A stretch of 64,000 nucleotides of DNA from a virus (IMGVR_UViG_3300049489_000321:83531-147530); one strand, 5' to 3'; shown: positions 9,738-18,768, numbered from the stretch's first letter. Notes: generated by a model from the letters alone, not told the origin. Made by a program: numbers and translations.

Positions 9738-12242
9738 ATGTCTAAGAAAAACAATTGGTTACCAAACGTACGTGTAGATATAGTTGACATGAATCAAGCT
9801 TCTTGGGGCTACCTAGATTCTACTCAACAAGAATTATTAAATTCAGTTTTAAAAGACGATTATTCTCGTGTTTTAGATGGCTTTAGAATACAGATAGCAG
9901 ATCAGGGAAGTTTCCCTGGCGTATTCACTGTATACAACGGTTCGTCCGTAGACCATGATGGTGTGTTTGTTTCTAACAAAGAAGATCTAGACGCACAACG
10001 TTCTTCTACTATAACCGCTGACGCTACGTACTACATAGAAATAGAGCATCTAGAAACTCCCAGTGACACCGACGTGCGTGGTGTGTGGGATCCGTCTTAT
10101 GATAACGGATTAGACGATTCAGGTGATCAGCTACCACCTGGTAGAGAGTTTATACAAAATGTATCCACTAGAATTACAAAAGATTGGAAAATAGTAACTC
10201 CAATTTCTACGTCTGGTTTCGAGCTATCTACTAATCCTGATAGTACGAAGATTCCATTAGCTATACTGGTAGTTTCTGGCGGCGCAATCACAGGTGTAAC
10301 CACTTCTCCAGCCAGAACCTGTTTACTAGAGTCCGTGTTAGCCGGTGCTACTACTTTGAAGATGGTTAACACAAAGTTAATGCCGGATTCGTTTACTGCT
10401 ACGCTAGACATAGGTGGTCCTAATCAAGAAACGGTGTCAATCACTGCCAACGATCGTGTAAACAACCTGCTAACGGTTAGTGGCGGCGGCGTTGCCAACA
10501 ACCAAGCCGCTGGTGTTAGGCTTGCGGTAGCCGGCGTGTCACCAGCACAATTTCTTGTTGAGCGTACGGCAACTCTGCCTTATCTAGAAGACACATCCGG
10601 AGACGCCAGATTACGTATATGGCAGGGCAATGAAGACCGTGGTTATGTTCTAGGACAAGATCCTTCCGTTACTACAGGAAATTCAGATTCTCAGATTGCT
10701 AGTTTAAAAGATCGGGTAGATTTTCTTGCCGCTCAAATAAGAGAACTAAAGTTTGGTGCGCAACGCACTGATGATCTAGGTAGAATAGCCCCACCAAATT
10801 CATATAACGCTTCTCCGAGGTATTTTGACAGCGTACCAGGACTAGTAGGTGCGAAAGCGTTTTCTATCACCATTGGTGATGGAGTCACTCAATGGGGTGA
10901 TTTTAACAGAACGTCTTACGCTAGCGATGATTTGTTATTAGCAGACGCCATTGCTGCTTTGCCCGCTGATGGTGGAACTGTTTTTATTAAACAGGGTGTA
11001 GTTTTAGATAATTTTGCTGCTACCGTCGATGTTCCCGCAGATACTAAAGTATTGTTCAAATCAGAAAATTTTAGAAACACCTCCGTGGTAAACATTGATT
11101 GTACTGATGTTAGTCCTCTTTTTAATTGCTTAACCGCTAATACTACTGGATTTATTGGTTTCGAAAACATAACCATAAACACAGACAACGCCGCAACATC
11201 GGTGGTTGTTCTAAGAGATAACTGGGATTTATATGTAAGCGGATCGGCAATTGTTGCTGATGGCGAAGGTTCTAACGCTGTTATAGACTACACGAATGTA
11301 ACCACAACTACAGGAAGAACTACAATTCAACACAGTAGCTTTGATGTTACGTCTGACGGAACGACTACAACCAACGGTAGAGCGTTTATTGATGCCGACA
11401 ATTCACCGTTTAGTAATATAACGATATATGATTGTGATTTTGTATTTGAAAACACGCTTGGGTCTGGTTGCTTGGACACGTTAATTCAAAGTACAGAGTT
11501 GCGTGAAAACGTTAGACTCCTTAATTGCCACTTTGACATTACAGGAGACGATACCGTAGGTATTCGATTAGCAAGCAGTGTGGACTCTGGTGATACTTCA
11601 AGAGGAAGAGTAATACAAGGATGCTCTCACGTACGCAGTGGTTCCGATATCGCGTTTATTTCCTCTTCTCTGGTTACTTTAAACCGTATACATAACCACT
11701 ATAGCTCGGTTGGAAGTACTACTGATAGAGTAGTTGCCGACACAGATTTTGCTGCTAATGTTGACGTTGCTGGTAATCTAACCATGGCTATTAACCAAGA
11801 CATAGAAGTCAGCGGAACCGGGCTATATAAGCACGGTAGTAGATTAATGATGATTAGTCCTGTTGGCGGTTCACACAGTGGAGGAGGCACTGCAACCAGC
11901 TCCGCAGGTCAAATAACTTTAACTGACGCCACAGGTATTTGGTATGTTCCCCTTCATTTACAAGTTGGCTGGGAAGTAGAGTCTGTTTCTGTTTACCTAG
12001 AGCCTGCAGGGTCTAGTACTAAAACTCTTCGCGTCAGAAAAATAATAGAAGACGGAACAGCCACAAGTGCGGCGGTTAGAGTTTTGACTTCATCTACTGA
12101 GAGTGATTATCAAATAACACAAGGAGTTGGTACTGGTATACCGTTTATTGTAGAGGATGATGCTTCATATTGTATTGCTTTTGAAGCAGGTGACAATGGT
12201 GATATAATTCGTATTATTAAAGTGGTTTATAATCAACCGTAA
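9738..12242 (+). CDS. Tail spike/fibre protein with beta-helix part
   Basis: 834 aa. The first 200 residues form a particle-attachment-like region. One repeat module shared with the two upstream genes lies at about 10330-10530. A coiled-coil-like 'SQIASLKDRVDFLAAQIREL' sits near residue 320. From about residue 400, 'LADAIAALPADGGTVFIKQG' and the N/T/D/G-rich repeats that follow are typical of right-handed beta-helix (pectate-lyase-like) phage spikes. The C-terminus is a small beta-rich tip. It probably binds or cleaves a surface polysaccharide. No catalytic residues can be assigned by eye. Confidence 0.72.
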   Translation: MSKKNNWLPNVRVDIVDMNQASWGYLDSTQQELLNSVLKDDYSRVLDGFRIQIADQGSFPGVFTVYNGSSVDHDGVFVSNKEDLDAQRSSTITADATYYIEIEHLETPSDTDVRGVWDPSYDNGLDDSGDQLPPGREFIQNVSTRITKDWKIVTPISTSGFELSTNPDSTKIPLAILVVSGGAITGVTTSPARTCLLESVLAGATTLKMVNTKLMPDSFTATLDIGGPNQETVSITANDRVNNLLTVSGGGVANNQAAGVRLAVAGVSPAQFLVERTATLPYLEDTSGDARLRIWQGNEDRGYVLGQDPSVTTGNSDSQIASLKDRVDFLAAQIRELKFGAQRTDDLGRIAPPNSYNASPRYFDSVPGLVGAKAFSITIGDGVTQWGDFNRTSYASDDLLLADAIAALPADGGTVFIKQGVVLDNFAATVDVPADTKVLFKSENFRNTSVVNIDCTDVSPLFNCLTANTTGFIGFENITINTDNAATSVVVLRDNWDLYVSGSAIVADGEGSNAVIDYTNVTTTTGRTTIQHSSFDVTSDGTTTTNGRAFIDADNSPFSNITIYDCDFVFENTLGSGCLDTLIQSTELRENVRLLNCHFDITGDDTVGIRLASSVDSGDTSRGRVIQGCSHVRSGSDIAFISSSLVTLNRIHNHYSSVGSTTDRVVADTDFAANVDVAGNLTMAINQDIEVSGTGLYKHGSRLMMISPVGGSHSGGGTATSSAGQITLTDATGIWYVPLHLQVGWEVESVSVYLEPAGSSTKTLRVRKIIEDGTATSAAVRVLTSSTESDYQITQGVGTGIPFIVEDDASYCIAFEAGDNGDIIRIIKVVYNQP

Positions 12243-12257
12243 TTAAAGGAGAAATAC

Positions 12258-12707
12258 ATGAGTAAGAAATTTATAGGAATTTGTTCAACTGTTATTTTAC
12301 TAGGAATGGGTCTATTTACGTTTAGCTATGCGCAAACAGATCCTGCTTCCATGGATATTGGCGGTCTTTTTGCGTTCATCCTAGAGAAGCTTAAGTTAAG
12401 TCAATGGCTTGCTGCGTTTGGCGCTGTTCTAGTTGGCGCTGTTTGGCTACTTCGTGGACTAATTGCTCCAAGAGTCAAGTGGTTTGGTAGCAAGTTGGGT
12501 GGTTGGGTACTCTCGTTCCTAACTGCTGTTGCTTTAGCTGCGGGAACGGCACTAATGGCGGGCGGATCAGTTTCTGTTGGTCTACTAATGTCTGCTGTTT
12601 CTGCTGCTTTTGTTGCTGCTGGAGGTTGGGAAGGTGTTTCCGATCTTCTTGCTGCTAAAGAAGCCGCCAAAGCCCCTGTTGCCGTAGCCAGAAGAACTAA
12701 GAAATAA
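12258..12707 (+). CDS. Small membrane protein, candidate holin
   Basis: 149 aa with a good Shine-Dalgarno (AAAGGAG) upstream of the ATG. A signal-peptide-like N-terminus (residues 1-26, ending 'FSYAQ') is followed by two or three hydrophobic helices (about 50-68, 82-100, 103-122) and a basic C-terminus ending 'RRTKK'. Topology and position, directly before a glycosidase gene and upstream of the spanin-like pair, make a holin plausible. An alternative is a structural or host-membrane protein. No family motif is recognised. Confidence 0.5.
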   Translation: MSKKFIGICSTVILLGMGLFTFSYAQTDPASMDIGGLFAFILEKLKLSQWLAAFGAVLVGAVWLLRGLIAPRVKWFGSKLGGWVLSFLTAVALAAGTALMAGGSVSVGLLMSAVSAAFVAAGGWEGVSDLLAAKEAAKAPVAVARRTKK

Positions 12708-12728
12708 TAAGACTAGGAGATAAGGTAA

Positions 12729-13655
12729 ATGCTTCAAAAACTAGGCGCGGTATCGTACTGGTATCCAGGCGCAAAATGGGACTTGTTACTTGCGGAAGGC
12801 GACATTCAGGACATTTATCTTATCAATCCCAACTCTGGCCCAGGATACGGTACTTCGTTTGACGTAGGTAGTTCTAACCACGCTGCCTACTCAACGTACA
12901 TAAACAAAGCCAGATCAGCCGGGCACATGGTTATTGCGTATGTAACCACTAATTACCACGATAAAAATGGCGTTCAAAGTGACGGTATAAAGAGAGATCC
13001 GCTTAATATAGCGAACGTATTTAAGGAAATAGACGTTTATTACACTCGTTTTCCGGGAATGATTGACGGGATTTTCTTTGACGAGATGTCGCCTACTGGC
13101 GACGCCGTAGACATAGATTATTACACCAAGATTTTCAACTACATGCAGACTAAGCCTGGCAAACACTATGTAGTACAAAATCCAGGCGGTAACTTTCCTG
13201 AGGGCATGATTAACGTTGCAGATACGTTTATGTCGTTTGAAAATACCTATTCTTCGTACCTTACGTATACTCCACCGACATGGCAAGCGAAGTACCCTGC
13301 TAACAAGTTTTGGCACGTAGCACACACTTGTCCTGCTACGGAAATGAAAAACGCTGTTGCTCTTTCTAGAAAGCGCAATGCAGGTAGATTCTATTGTACT
13401 GAACTAGTTATGCCAAATCCTTATTCTGCTCCAACGACATATTTGAAGGGCGAGGCAGCCGAACTTAGGGCACTTAATGCGTTGGAAAACCCAGTCGTTG
13501 TACCTGCGCCAGAACCTGTTCCTCCTGTCGTGACTATAGAGCCTGTAACGACTACTATGACAGTCCAGATGCCGATTACGATAACTGTGGGAGTTTCGCC
13601 TACACCGGTGTCGGTAGAAATGGTTGTGCCTGTAACCATTACTATTACTAAGTAG
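12729..13655 (+). CDS. Spherulin-4-like glycoside hydrolase
   Basis: 308 aa. Residues 1-240 match the recognisable pattern of the spherulation-specific family 4 / GH135-like fold: an N-terminal 'SYWYPGAKWDLL', 'YLINPNSGPGYG', 'GHMVIAYVTTNY', the acidic active-site-like 'IDGIFFDEMSP', 'VVQNPGGNFPEGM' and 'TFMSFENTY'. Characterised relatives such as fungal Sph3 cleave GalNAc-containing polysaccharide, so a capsule/exopolysaccharide depolymerase or lysis enzyme is plausible here. The last 60 residues or so are Pro/Val/Thr-rich and resemble a linker or adhesion segment. There is no signal peptide. It lies between the candidate holin and an adhesin-like protein. Confidence 0.72.
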   Translation: MLQKLGAVSYWYPGAKWDLLLAEGDIQDIYLINPNSGPGYGTSFDVGSSNHAAYSTYINKARSAGHMVIAYVTTNYHDKNGVQSDGIKRDPLNIANVFKEIDVYYTRFPGMIDGIFFDEMSPTGDAVDIDYYTKIFNYMQTKPGKHYVVQNPGGNFPEGMINVADTFMSFENTYSSYLTYTPPTWQAKYPANKFWHVAHTCPATEMKNAVALSRKRNAGRFYCTELVMPNPYSAPTTYLKGEAAELRALNALENPVVVPAPEPVPPVVTIEPVTTTMTVQMPITITVGVSPTPVSVEMVVPVTITITK

Positions 13656-13659
13656 ACAA

Positions 13660-15021
13660 GTGCCCGCTCTGATTACAAATTCTGGCGCGGCTTTAAAAAC
13701 CGCAAGTACCACTGCGTCACCCACCATGCCTACTGGGCTGAGGATTGGTGACGTGTTGTTAATGCACGCCAATGTATCGAGCGGAACTATCACAATATCC
13801 AACAATGCTACAGGCTGGGAGGAATTGTCTCACTTAAGCCAAGCTCTTACCAACGTTGTCGAGAGCTACGTATGGGCCATTAGAGTTACTGATATAGGCA
13901 TGCTAGGACCAGAGCTTACTCGTACAGGCGGTGACTACATGATTGCTAGGATATGGGTGGTTAGCAGTGTCAACGGTACCACAGCAACAGACGGTATTGT
14001 CGGATCCAGAAACACTTTGTCTGGTGGCAGTGTATTTACTTTGTCACACACAACGTTTAATACTACCGAGGATGACGCCACAATCGTGTATATAGGACAG
14101 ACTGGTTTTGACGGCACGGGATCCGATATGTCTAATGACGTTGATGACTCTGCGTCTAACGTTCTAGGGGCAGCGGTGCTGGCATACGACGGAACCACAA
14201 CCGGAAATGGCGGTGGCTACACGGTCGCACAAGGATACCTTCGCACTGCAGGAGCCACAGGTCAGCTTGATTGGATGCACGGATCTGCAAAAAGTTGGTG
14301 TAAACACGCTTTCGCGTTTCAGGGCACGGTACAAAACGCGGTGGCACCTGTAATAACAGAAGTAACAATCGAAGGTGCGATAGATTACAACGATCCGATA
14401 GAAGTGGGTGCGGTGGATGACGTATCACTTTCGTCTGTAATAATAACTGCTACATACGGAGCAGACTACGTAGGAGGAGCGATTACGGAGACTGTGTACG
14501 ACGGTACGGCATTTTCTACCGCGTTTTTGACAGACTCCACGGTTACAGGAACTTTGGTGGCTGGTCTGGACTTTTATCTTGATCGAGATGGCGGGTGGCC
14601 GTCAGAGGATGTGGACATAAACGTAATAGCCGTTGATGCACAAGGTAACGTCGCTACCGATACGTTTACGTACACTACAAACTTTGTGCCTGTTCCGATT
14701 GATGCTGTACCACCTACGATAACTAACTTTGTACCACCAATCAACACTGATTTAGATAAAATGGAGCCAATTCAGTTTGATGTACTTGATGATCTGGCAT
14801 TAGGTAGGATATTATTAGAAATATCGTTTCTAGGAATAGACATGCCTGAGCCGATATACAATGGTAATGGGTTTACTGCTAATTACTCTAACGGAGAAAA
14901 CAGTGTTACACCAATATCTGGTGGATTTAGATTTACGGTATTGCGTAACGGTGGGTGGCCTTCTACACAAATAACGGTTACTCCATACGCACACGATACT
15001 AGTGGAAACGAGAACACATAA
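13660..15021 (+). CDS. Adhesin-like virion protein with Ig-like repeats
   Basis: 453 aa from a GTG start five bases after the previous stop. Residues 1-225 form a beta-rich domain ('MPTGLRIGDVLLMHANVSSG') common at the front of phage tail-tip and fibre proteins. Two later segments at about 230-345 and 350-450 are Ig-like and similar to each other: both carry 'DDVSLSSVIITATYG'- or 'DDLALGRILLEISFLG'-type strands and 'RDGGWPS'/'RNGGWPS'. The two GGWPS copies show internal duplication. Likely receptor binding or decoration. No enzymatic motif is visible. Confidence 0.58.
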   Translation: MPALITNSGAALKTASTTASPTMPTGLRIGDVLLMHANVSSGTITISNNATGWEELSHLSQALTNVVESYVWAIRVTDIGMLGPELTRTGGDYMIARIWVVSSVNGTTATDGIVGSRNTLSGGSVFTLSHTTFNTTEDDATIVYIGQTGFDGTGSDMSNDVDDSASNVLGAAVLAYDGTTTGNGGGYTVAQGYLRTAGATGQLDWMHGSAKSWCKHAFAFQGTVQNAVAPVITEVTIEGAIDYNDPIEVGAVDDVSLSSVIITATYGADYVGGAITETVYDGTAFSTAFLTDSTVTGTLVAGLDFYLDRDGGWPSEDVDINVIAVDAQGNVATDTFTYTTNFVPVPIDAVPPTITNFVPPINTDLDKMEPIQFDVLDDLALGRILLEISFLGIDMPEPIYNGNGFTANYSNGENSVTPISGGFRFTVLRNGGWPSTQITVTPYAHDTSGNENT

Positions 15022-15024
15022 AAC

Positions 15025-15579
15025 ATGCCGGCACCAACGTCATATACTTGGGGAGTAGTACCGGGAGCAGATCCGCCAGAGCCTCCTCCGCCTCCTACAG
15101 TACCCGAAGAAACTGATGCAACTGTATCTAGCGTAGTGGTCGTAGCGCATGACATGGTGCAAGTATTTTTTAATATTCCAATGTTATCCAATAGTGCTAT
15201 GGCACTAAAGACAAACTATACCGTCATTCCACAAGGAGATGGGATCCCTGTAAACGTCGATAAAGTATTAGTACCAAAAGGAACCGTAGTAGACTACGTA
15301 CAGCTTGTTATCACTGATTTTAGTATAGGTGAAGAATATTTGGTAGTAGCAGAAAACCTAACTACACCGCAAGGTAACCCTATTTCTGAATTTAATGCAG
15401 CGCCCTTTATTGGCCGCCGAACAAAAGTCGATGCCATGATGGACAACATGCCCGCTATTTATGATTTAACGCCAACTTCGACGTTAAGAATGTTATTTAA
15501 TGCAATCGGAATGATGGATGACTTGATCGGCGGCAGCAGGAATGATACTCTAGTTGGAAGCATAGATCCAGACGCGTAA
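15025..15579 (+). CDS. Virion protein with an Ig/fibronectin-like domain
   Basis: 184 aa. A Pro-rich linker (residues about 14-27, 'PPEPPPPP') leads into a beta-sandwich-like domain ('VVVVAHDMVQVFFNIPMLSN', then 'YTVIPQGDG' and 'EEYLVVAENLTTPQGNPI') resembling SbsA-type Ig repeats. The C-terminus is helical ('TLRMLFNAIGMMDDLIGG'). It follows the adhesin-like gene by three bases and probably belongs to the same adsorption structure. The function is inferred from context only. Confidence 0.5.
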   Translation: MPAPTSYTWGVVPGADPPEPPPPPTVPEETDATVSSVVVVAHDMVQVFFNIPMLSNSAMALKTNYTVIPQGDGIPVNVDKVLVPKGTVVDYVQLVITDFSIGEEYLVVAENLTTPQGNPISEFNAAPFIGRRTKVDAMMDNMPAIYDLTPTSTLRMLFNAIGMMDDLIGGSRNDTLVGSIDPDA

Positions 15580-15580
15580 A

Positions 15581-16000
15581 ATGAGTGTTAAAGATTCAAT
15601 AGTAGGATGGTTAGCTACGCTAAAAAGCAAAGCCAACTCGTCAAGTGCCATAAAGAAGTGGATTCTTTATATGGTTGTAGCTATTGTTGCATTTTTTGCA
15701 CTTGCATGGTTGTCTAATAGAGCGTTTCGTCAGTGGCGTGAACTTGCTGAATTAAAGCATAAAATGGATGTTCTTAAAGAAGAGAAACACCAAGCTGAGG
15801 TAGCAAAGAAAAGCGCGCAAATTAAAGAAAAGATCGATGAACTTGACGTTTCCATTCAGCGTAAGCAAGCTGAAATTGATTTAGTTGACGATAGTATTAG
15901 AAGTTTAAATGAAAAATGGGAGTTAGAACGTGAAAAAATCACTGCACTCAATGACTGGGATAGCTTGGATCAGTACGTTCGTGATACTGAGTCTAAGTAG
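15581..16000 (+). CDS. Inner-membrane spanin-like protein (i-spanin candidate)
   Basis: 139 aa. One membrane segment near residues 27-45 ('ILYMVVAIVAFFALAWL') is followed by a long charged coiled coil running nearly to the end ('ELAELKHKMDVLKEEKHQAE'). This N-in, periplasmic coiled-coil design is that of phage i-spanins. The next gene begins inside its last 71 bases in another frame, the overlapping architecture common in Rz/Rz1 pairs. Spanins fuse inner and outer membranes at the last step of lysis of Gram-negative hosts. Other coiled-coil membrane proteins remain possible. Confidence 0.6.
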   Translation: MSVKDSIVGWLATLKSKANSSSAIKKWILYMVVAIVAFFALAWLSNRAFRQWRELAELKHKMDVLKEEKHQAEVAKKSAQIKEKIDELDVSIQRKQAEIDLVDDSIRSLNEKWELEREKITALNDWDSLDQYVRDTESK

Positions 16001-16388
16001 TGCTGCACTAGCTAATCCTTTCCCGCCAAGTCAGCGGAAAAACTTTGATGGTCAAACGTATCAGTGTTTTGACTTTGAAGGCTATAAATCTTTAGTCATT
16101 ACGCACCAAGAGTTAGAGAAAACTATAGACGAAGTTGATCTGCTTGAAGAAAAAAACCAACTACTTACAGATCAAGTAGTTAATCTACAAGAGATCCGTA
16201 AGCTAAACGAAGAAAAGATCGAACTTTTCCAGACGGAAAACGAACGCCTGTACAAGCTGTGGCAAGAAGAAAATAAGAAACGACATTTGGCTGAAGAACG
16301 TCCTACGTTTAACTGGTTGGCGTGGACCGCCGCAGGTACATTTGCCACTAGTACGCTGGTTCTATCTTTGGTACTGATCGCTAATTAA
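15930..16388 (+). CDS. Exported coiled-coil protein overlapping the i-spanin gene
   Basis: 152 aa from a GTG start embedded in the preceding gene. A signal peptide (residues 1-28, 'VILSLSSAALA') is followed by 'PPSQRKNFDGQTYQCFDFEG', a coiled coil at about 48-120, and a C-terminal hydrophobic helix ('LAWTAAGTFATSTLVLSLVL'). It partners by position with the i-spanin-like gene. It is not a lipoprotein, because no lipobox Cys is present, and its C-terminal helix would anchor it in a membrane. That is unlike a standard Rz1, so it may be a second spanin type or a fused unimolecular design. Confidence 0.5.
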   Translation: MKKSLHSMTGIAWISTFVILSLSSAALANPFPPSQRKNFDGQTYQCFDFEGYKSLVITHQELEKTIDEVDLLEEKNQLLTDQVVNLQEIRKLNEEKIELFQTENERLYKLWQEENKKRHLAEERPTFNWLAWTAAGTFATSTLVLSLVLIAN

Positions 16389-16389
16389 C

Positions 16390-16824
16390 ATGGGATACGT
16401 TTTGGAGCTAAAGAGCCCCAAAACTGGGGATTCCGCGATCTTTATTAAATTAAAGGAGGTCTACCCAGAATGCCTGCATTTGATTTCAGATGAAGAACAG
16501 CTGCATCCTTTGATATGTCTTAAGAGTACTTGCCACAGAAATTTTAATTGCATGAGTACCCTAGCTAATAGGGTAAAATATATATTTGATACATTCGTTA
16601 ATGCTAGATTGTTGTTTCTTTACTTTAGCTACAGGGATTTTCCTAACAAACAGCGCGCTGGTATATTTACTAAAGAACTAGACGAACCAAGATATATTAC
16701 GTTTAATTTACATGCGTGGGAAAAGGTTAAGTCTTTGTCTACTATCTACGAATGGTCTTTACCTGATTCTGTGTTTTTGGCTAGTTCGGCTAATTTAGTG
16801 CAAATTGGTAAAAAGAATGGGTAA
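16390..16824 (+). CDS. Hypothetical protein
   Basis: 144 aa. No family is recognised. Visible features are four Cys residues in the first half and an aromatic-rich middle ('VNARLLFLYFSYRDFP'). Its end overlaps the start of the helicase gene, which suggests co-expression with the replication module rather than the lysis genes. Confidence 0.6.
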   Translation: MGYVLELKSPKTGDSAIFIKLKEVYPECLHLISDEEQLHPLICLKSTCHRNFNCMSTLANRVKYIFDTFVNARLLFLYFSYRDFPNKQRAGIFTKELDEPRYITFNLHAWEKVKSLSTIYEWSLPDSVFLASSANLVQIGKKNG

Positions 16825-18238
16825 ATGCAAAATAACCATTAAAAATAATGTAGCGTACATTACTGGTGACTACGACACAGAAGTTGTAAAGAACGTAACT
16901 AGCTACCCTGTTGCGGGTGCTTTTTTTTCTCCGTTATTTAAGCGTAAGCTGTGGGATGGGCGTAGCCACACTTTTAGCAAGAAAACAAAGTCCTTTCCCT
17001 TCGGCCTAACAAACGTCGTTGTAGAGGCGCTTAACGGCGTAGGTACGGAGGTAGAGGTGGTTGACGAGACGGAGTGGCCGGAAGTATCTAACAACGGCTT
17101 CGATCTACACACCATTGAGTTTGGTAAGGGAAGATACGACTACCAATTAGAGGCTGCAAAAACGTTTGTAGAAAAGCGTCGTGGAATACTTAAGATAGCG
17201 ACCAATGGGGGCAAAAGCGCAATCGCCGCTGCTATTACGCACCATCTTAATATTCCTACACTTTTCATCGTTCCCGGTATTGATCTTTTATACCAAACGA
17301 GAGCTATGTTTGCGAAATATTTAGACGTTGACGTAGAAACGCTTGGAATAATTGGTGATGGTAACTGTGTTTACGGAGACTGGATTACTTTCGCAGTAAT
17401 AGATAGCTTAGCGTCTAAGGTAGATAACGAAGACGAAGAATTCCTTAAAATTAAGGACACTTGGCAACTGTTGTTCACTGACGAAGCACATACCAGTGCC
17501 AGCGAAACCGCGTTTTCTACTTTATCAAAGATTCCGGCACCTTATCGTTGTGGAATATCTGGTACCCCGTATTCAAGGTCAGATGGAGCTAGTCTTCGCC
17601 TTACAGGACAAACTGGCGACATTATTTATGAAATAAAGAACAAAACACTAGTAGAACGCGGGATATCTGTACAGCCTCACCTACACATACTTACACATAA
17701 AGAACCTATACTTCCTAAAGGCTCGGCATGGGCTACCGTATTAGATAGAGGTATTGTAAACAACGAATCTTTAAATAGAAAGTTAGTTTATTACGCACAC
17801 GAACACATTAAAGAAGGTGCGCAATGCATATTCATGGTAGACAAAATCGCACAAGGTAATAATATACTTAGGATTATCAATAGTTTAAAACCAGATTACG
17901 AATGCTTCTTTATGAGAGGCGACTTGTCTTCGGATGAGCGCAAGCAGTGTTTAGCAGACTTCTCTTCTGGTAAAATACGCGTAATTATAGGTACTAGCGT
18001 TATGTCTACTGGTATCGATTTGTCGAACATAGACATGGTAGTGCTCTGCGGCGGAGGAAAAGCCACTATTCCCCAGCTACAAAGGATAGGGCGCGGACTA
18101 CGCTCAGGCAGAGGTAGAGATAAGTGTATAATTGTGGATTTTATGAGTTTTTCACATAAACACCTTATTAAACACTCACAAGCACGCTTAAAAACATATA
18201 AAGAAGAAGATTGCTTTAATATAAGTGTCGTTGATTAG
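16817..18238 (+). CDS. UvsW-like superfamily 2 DNA helicase
   Basis: 473 aa from ATG 16817; a TTG at 16805 is in frame and would add four residues. Helicase motifs are visible in order: a Walker-A variant 'ATNGGKSAIAAA' near residue 130, DEAH ('LLFTDEAHTSAS'), 'GISGTPYSR' (motif III), 'VIIGTSVMSTGIDL' (motif V) and 'QRIGRGLRSGRGRDK' (motif VI). The N-terminal 95 residues or so match the UvsW-style DNA-binding part. T4 UvsW unwinds branched intermediates and R-loops, converting origin-dependent to recombination-dependent replication. A J-domain protein gene follows. Confidence 0.85.
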   Translation: MGKCKITIKNNVAYITGDYDTEVVKNVTSYPVAGAFFSPLFKRKLWDGRSHTFSKKTKSFPFGLTNVVVEALNGVGTEVEVVDETEWPEVSNNGFDLHTIEFGKGRYDYQLEAAKTFVEKRRGILKIATNGGKSAIAAAITHHLNIPTLFIVPGIDLLYQTRAMFAKYLDVDVETLGIIGDGNCVYGDWITFAVIDSLASKVDNEDEEFLKIKDTWQLLFTDEAHTSASETAFSTLSKIPAPYRCGISGTPYSRSDGASLRLTGQTGDIIYEIKNKTLVERGISVQPHLHILTHKEPILPKGSAWATVLDRGIVNNESLNRKLVYYAHEHIKEGAQCIFMVDKIAQGNNILRIINSLKPDYECFFMRGDLSSDERKQCLADFSSGKIRVIIGTSVMSTGIDLSNIDMVVLCGGGKATIPQLQRIGRGLRSGRGRDKCIIVDFMSFSHKHLIKHSQARLKTYKEEDCFNISVVD

Positions 18239-18255
18239 TGGTATAATTGTAATGA

Positions 18256-18687
18256 GTGGTACTAAAACTCATAAAGAAAGACAACTGGGTTAAGTTCAAG
18301 CCCTGTTCAAGTTCATTTTCGAACCTGATCCGATCCGCTATTAAGCCGGTTAGCTATCGAAAGTTTGAAAATGAAACAGGCTATTGGTTTGTGCATAAAG
18401 ATCAGTTGTTGTCACTAATTGGATTGTCAAAGAAGTTTTACGAATCAGTAGACACTTCAGAAACTCCAGCGGAGTGGTTGATGGTTAAGAACGAAAAACA
18501 AACAGAAATCGATTCTCCGTATTCTAAATTATTTTTAACACACAAAGCACCGATAGAACTAGTAAAATTAGTTTACGAAAAATTGGTTACTACGTACCAT
18601 CCTGATCATAATGAAGGTGTTGGAGATTCAGAAAGATTGCAAGAAGTAATCAAAGCTTACAGAGAAATTTGCAGGTCGAAACTGTAG
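18256..18687 (+). CDS. J-domain-like protein
   Basis: 143 aa from a GTG start. The last 50 residues resemble a J-domain core: a helix 'IELVKLVYEKLVTTY', the HPD motif inside 'YHPDHNEGVGD', and the following helix 'SERLQEVIKAYREI'. HPD is the element that stimulates DnaK-type ATPases. The N-terminal 90 residues are unassigned. It could recruit host Hsp70 to replication or assembly complexes. It lies just after the UvsW-like helicase and before a terminator. Confidence 0.65.
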   Translation: MVLKLIKKDNWVKFKPCSSSFSNLIRSAIKPVSYRKFENETGYWFVHKDQLLSLIGLSKKFYESVDTSETPAEWLMVKNEKQTEIDSPYSKLFLTHKAPIELVKLVYEKLVTTYHPDHNEGVGDSERLQEVIKAYREICRSKL

Positions 18688-18736
18688 TCTGATCTTGACC
18701 AAAACGCTCATTGGGAGTAAACTAGTTAGTACAAAT

Positions 18737-18764
18737 CGCCAAGGAAAGCCTTGGCGTTTTTCTT
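18737..18764 (+). terminator. Rho-independent terminator
   Basis: A perfect 8-bp stem, CGCCAAGG (18737-18744) with CCTTGGCG (18749-18756), has a 4-base AAAG loop and is followed by TTTTTCTT. It ends the helicase/J-protein transcript. The next ATG (18769) is only five bases after the T tract. Confidence 0.88.
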
Positions 18765-18768
18765 ATTT

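Noticed and set aside
13660-15021. Reading the 13660 and 15025 genes as one frameshifted protein
   Set aside because: Each has its own start and a normal stop. The junction has a three-base gap and no slippery sequence.
12401-15191. Antisense ORFs of 70-136 codons opposite the glycosidase and adhesin genes
   Set aside because: They follow the codon structure of the sense genes and show no family features. All supported genes are on the + strand.
18237-18256. TATAAT-like sequence before the J-domain gene, and similar boxes near 24040 and 39554
   Set aside because: Each resembles a -10 box but no -35 box at 16-18 bases is visible, and AT-rich DNA produces such matches by chance.
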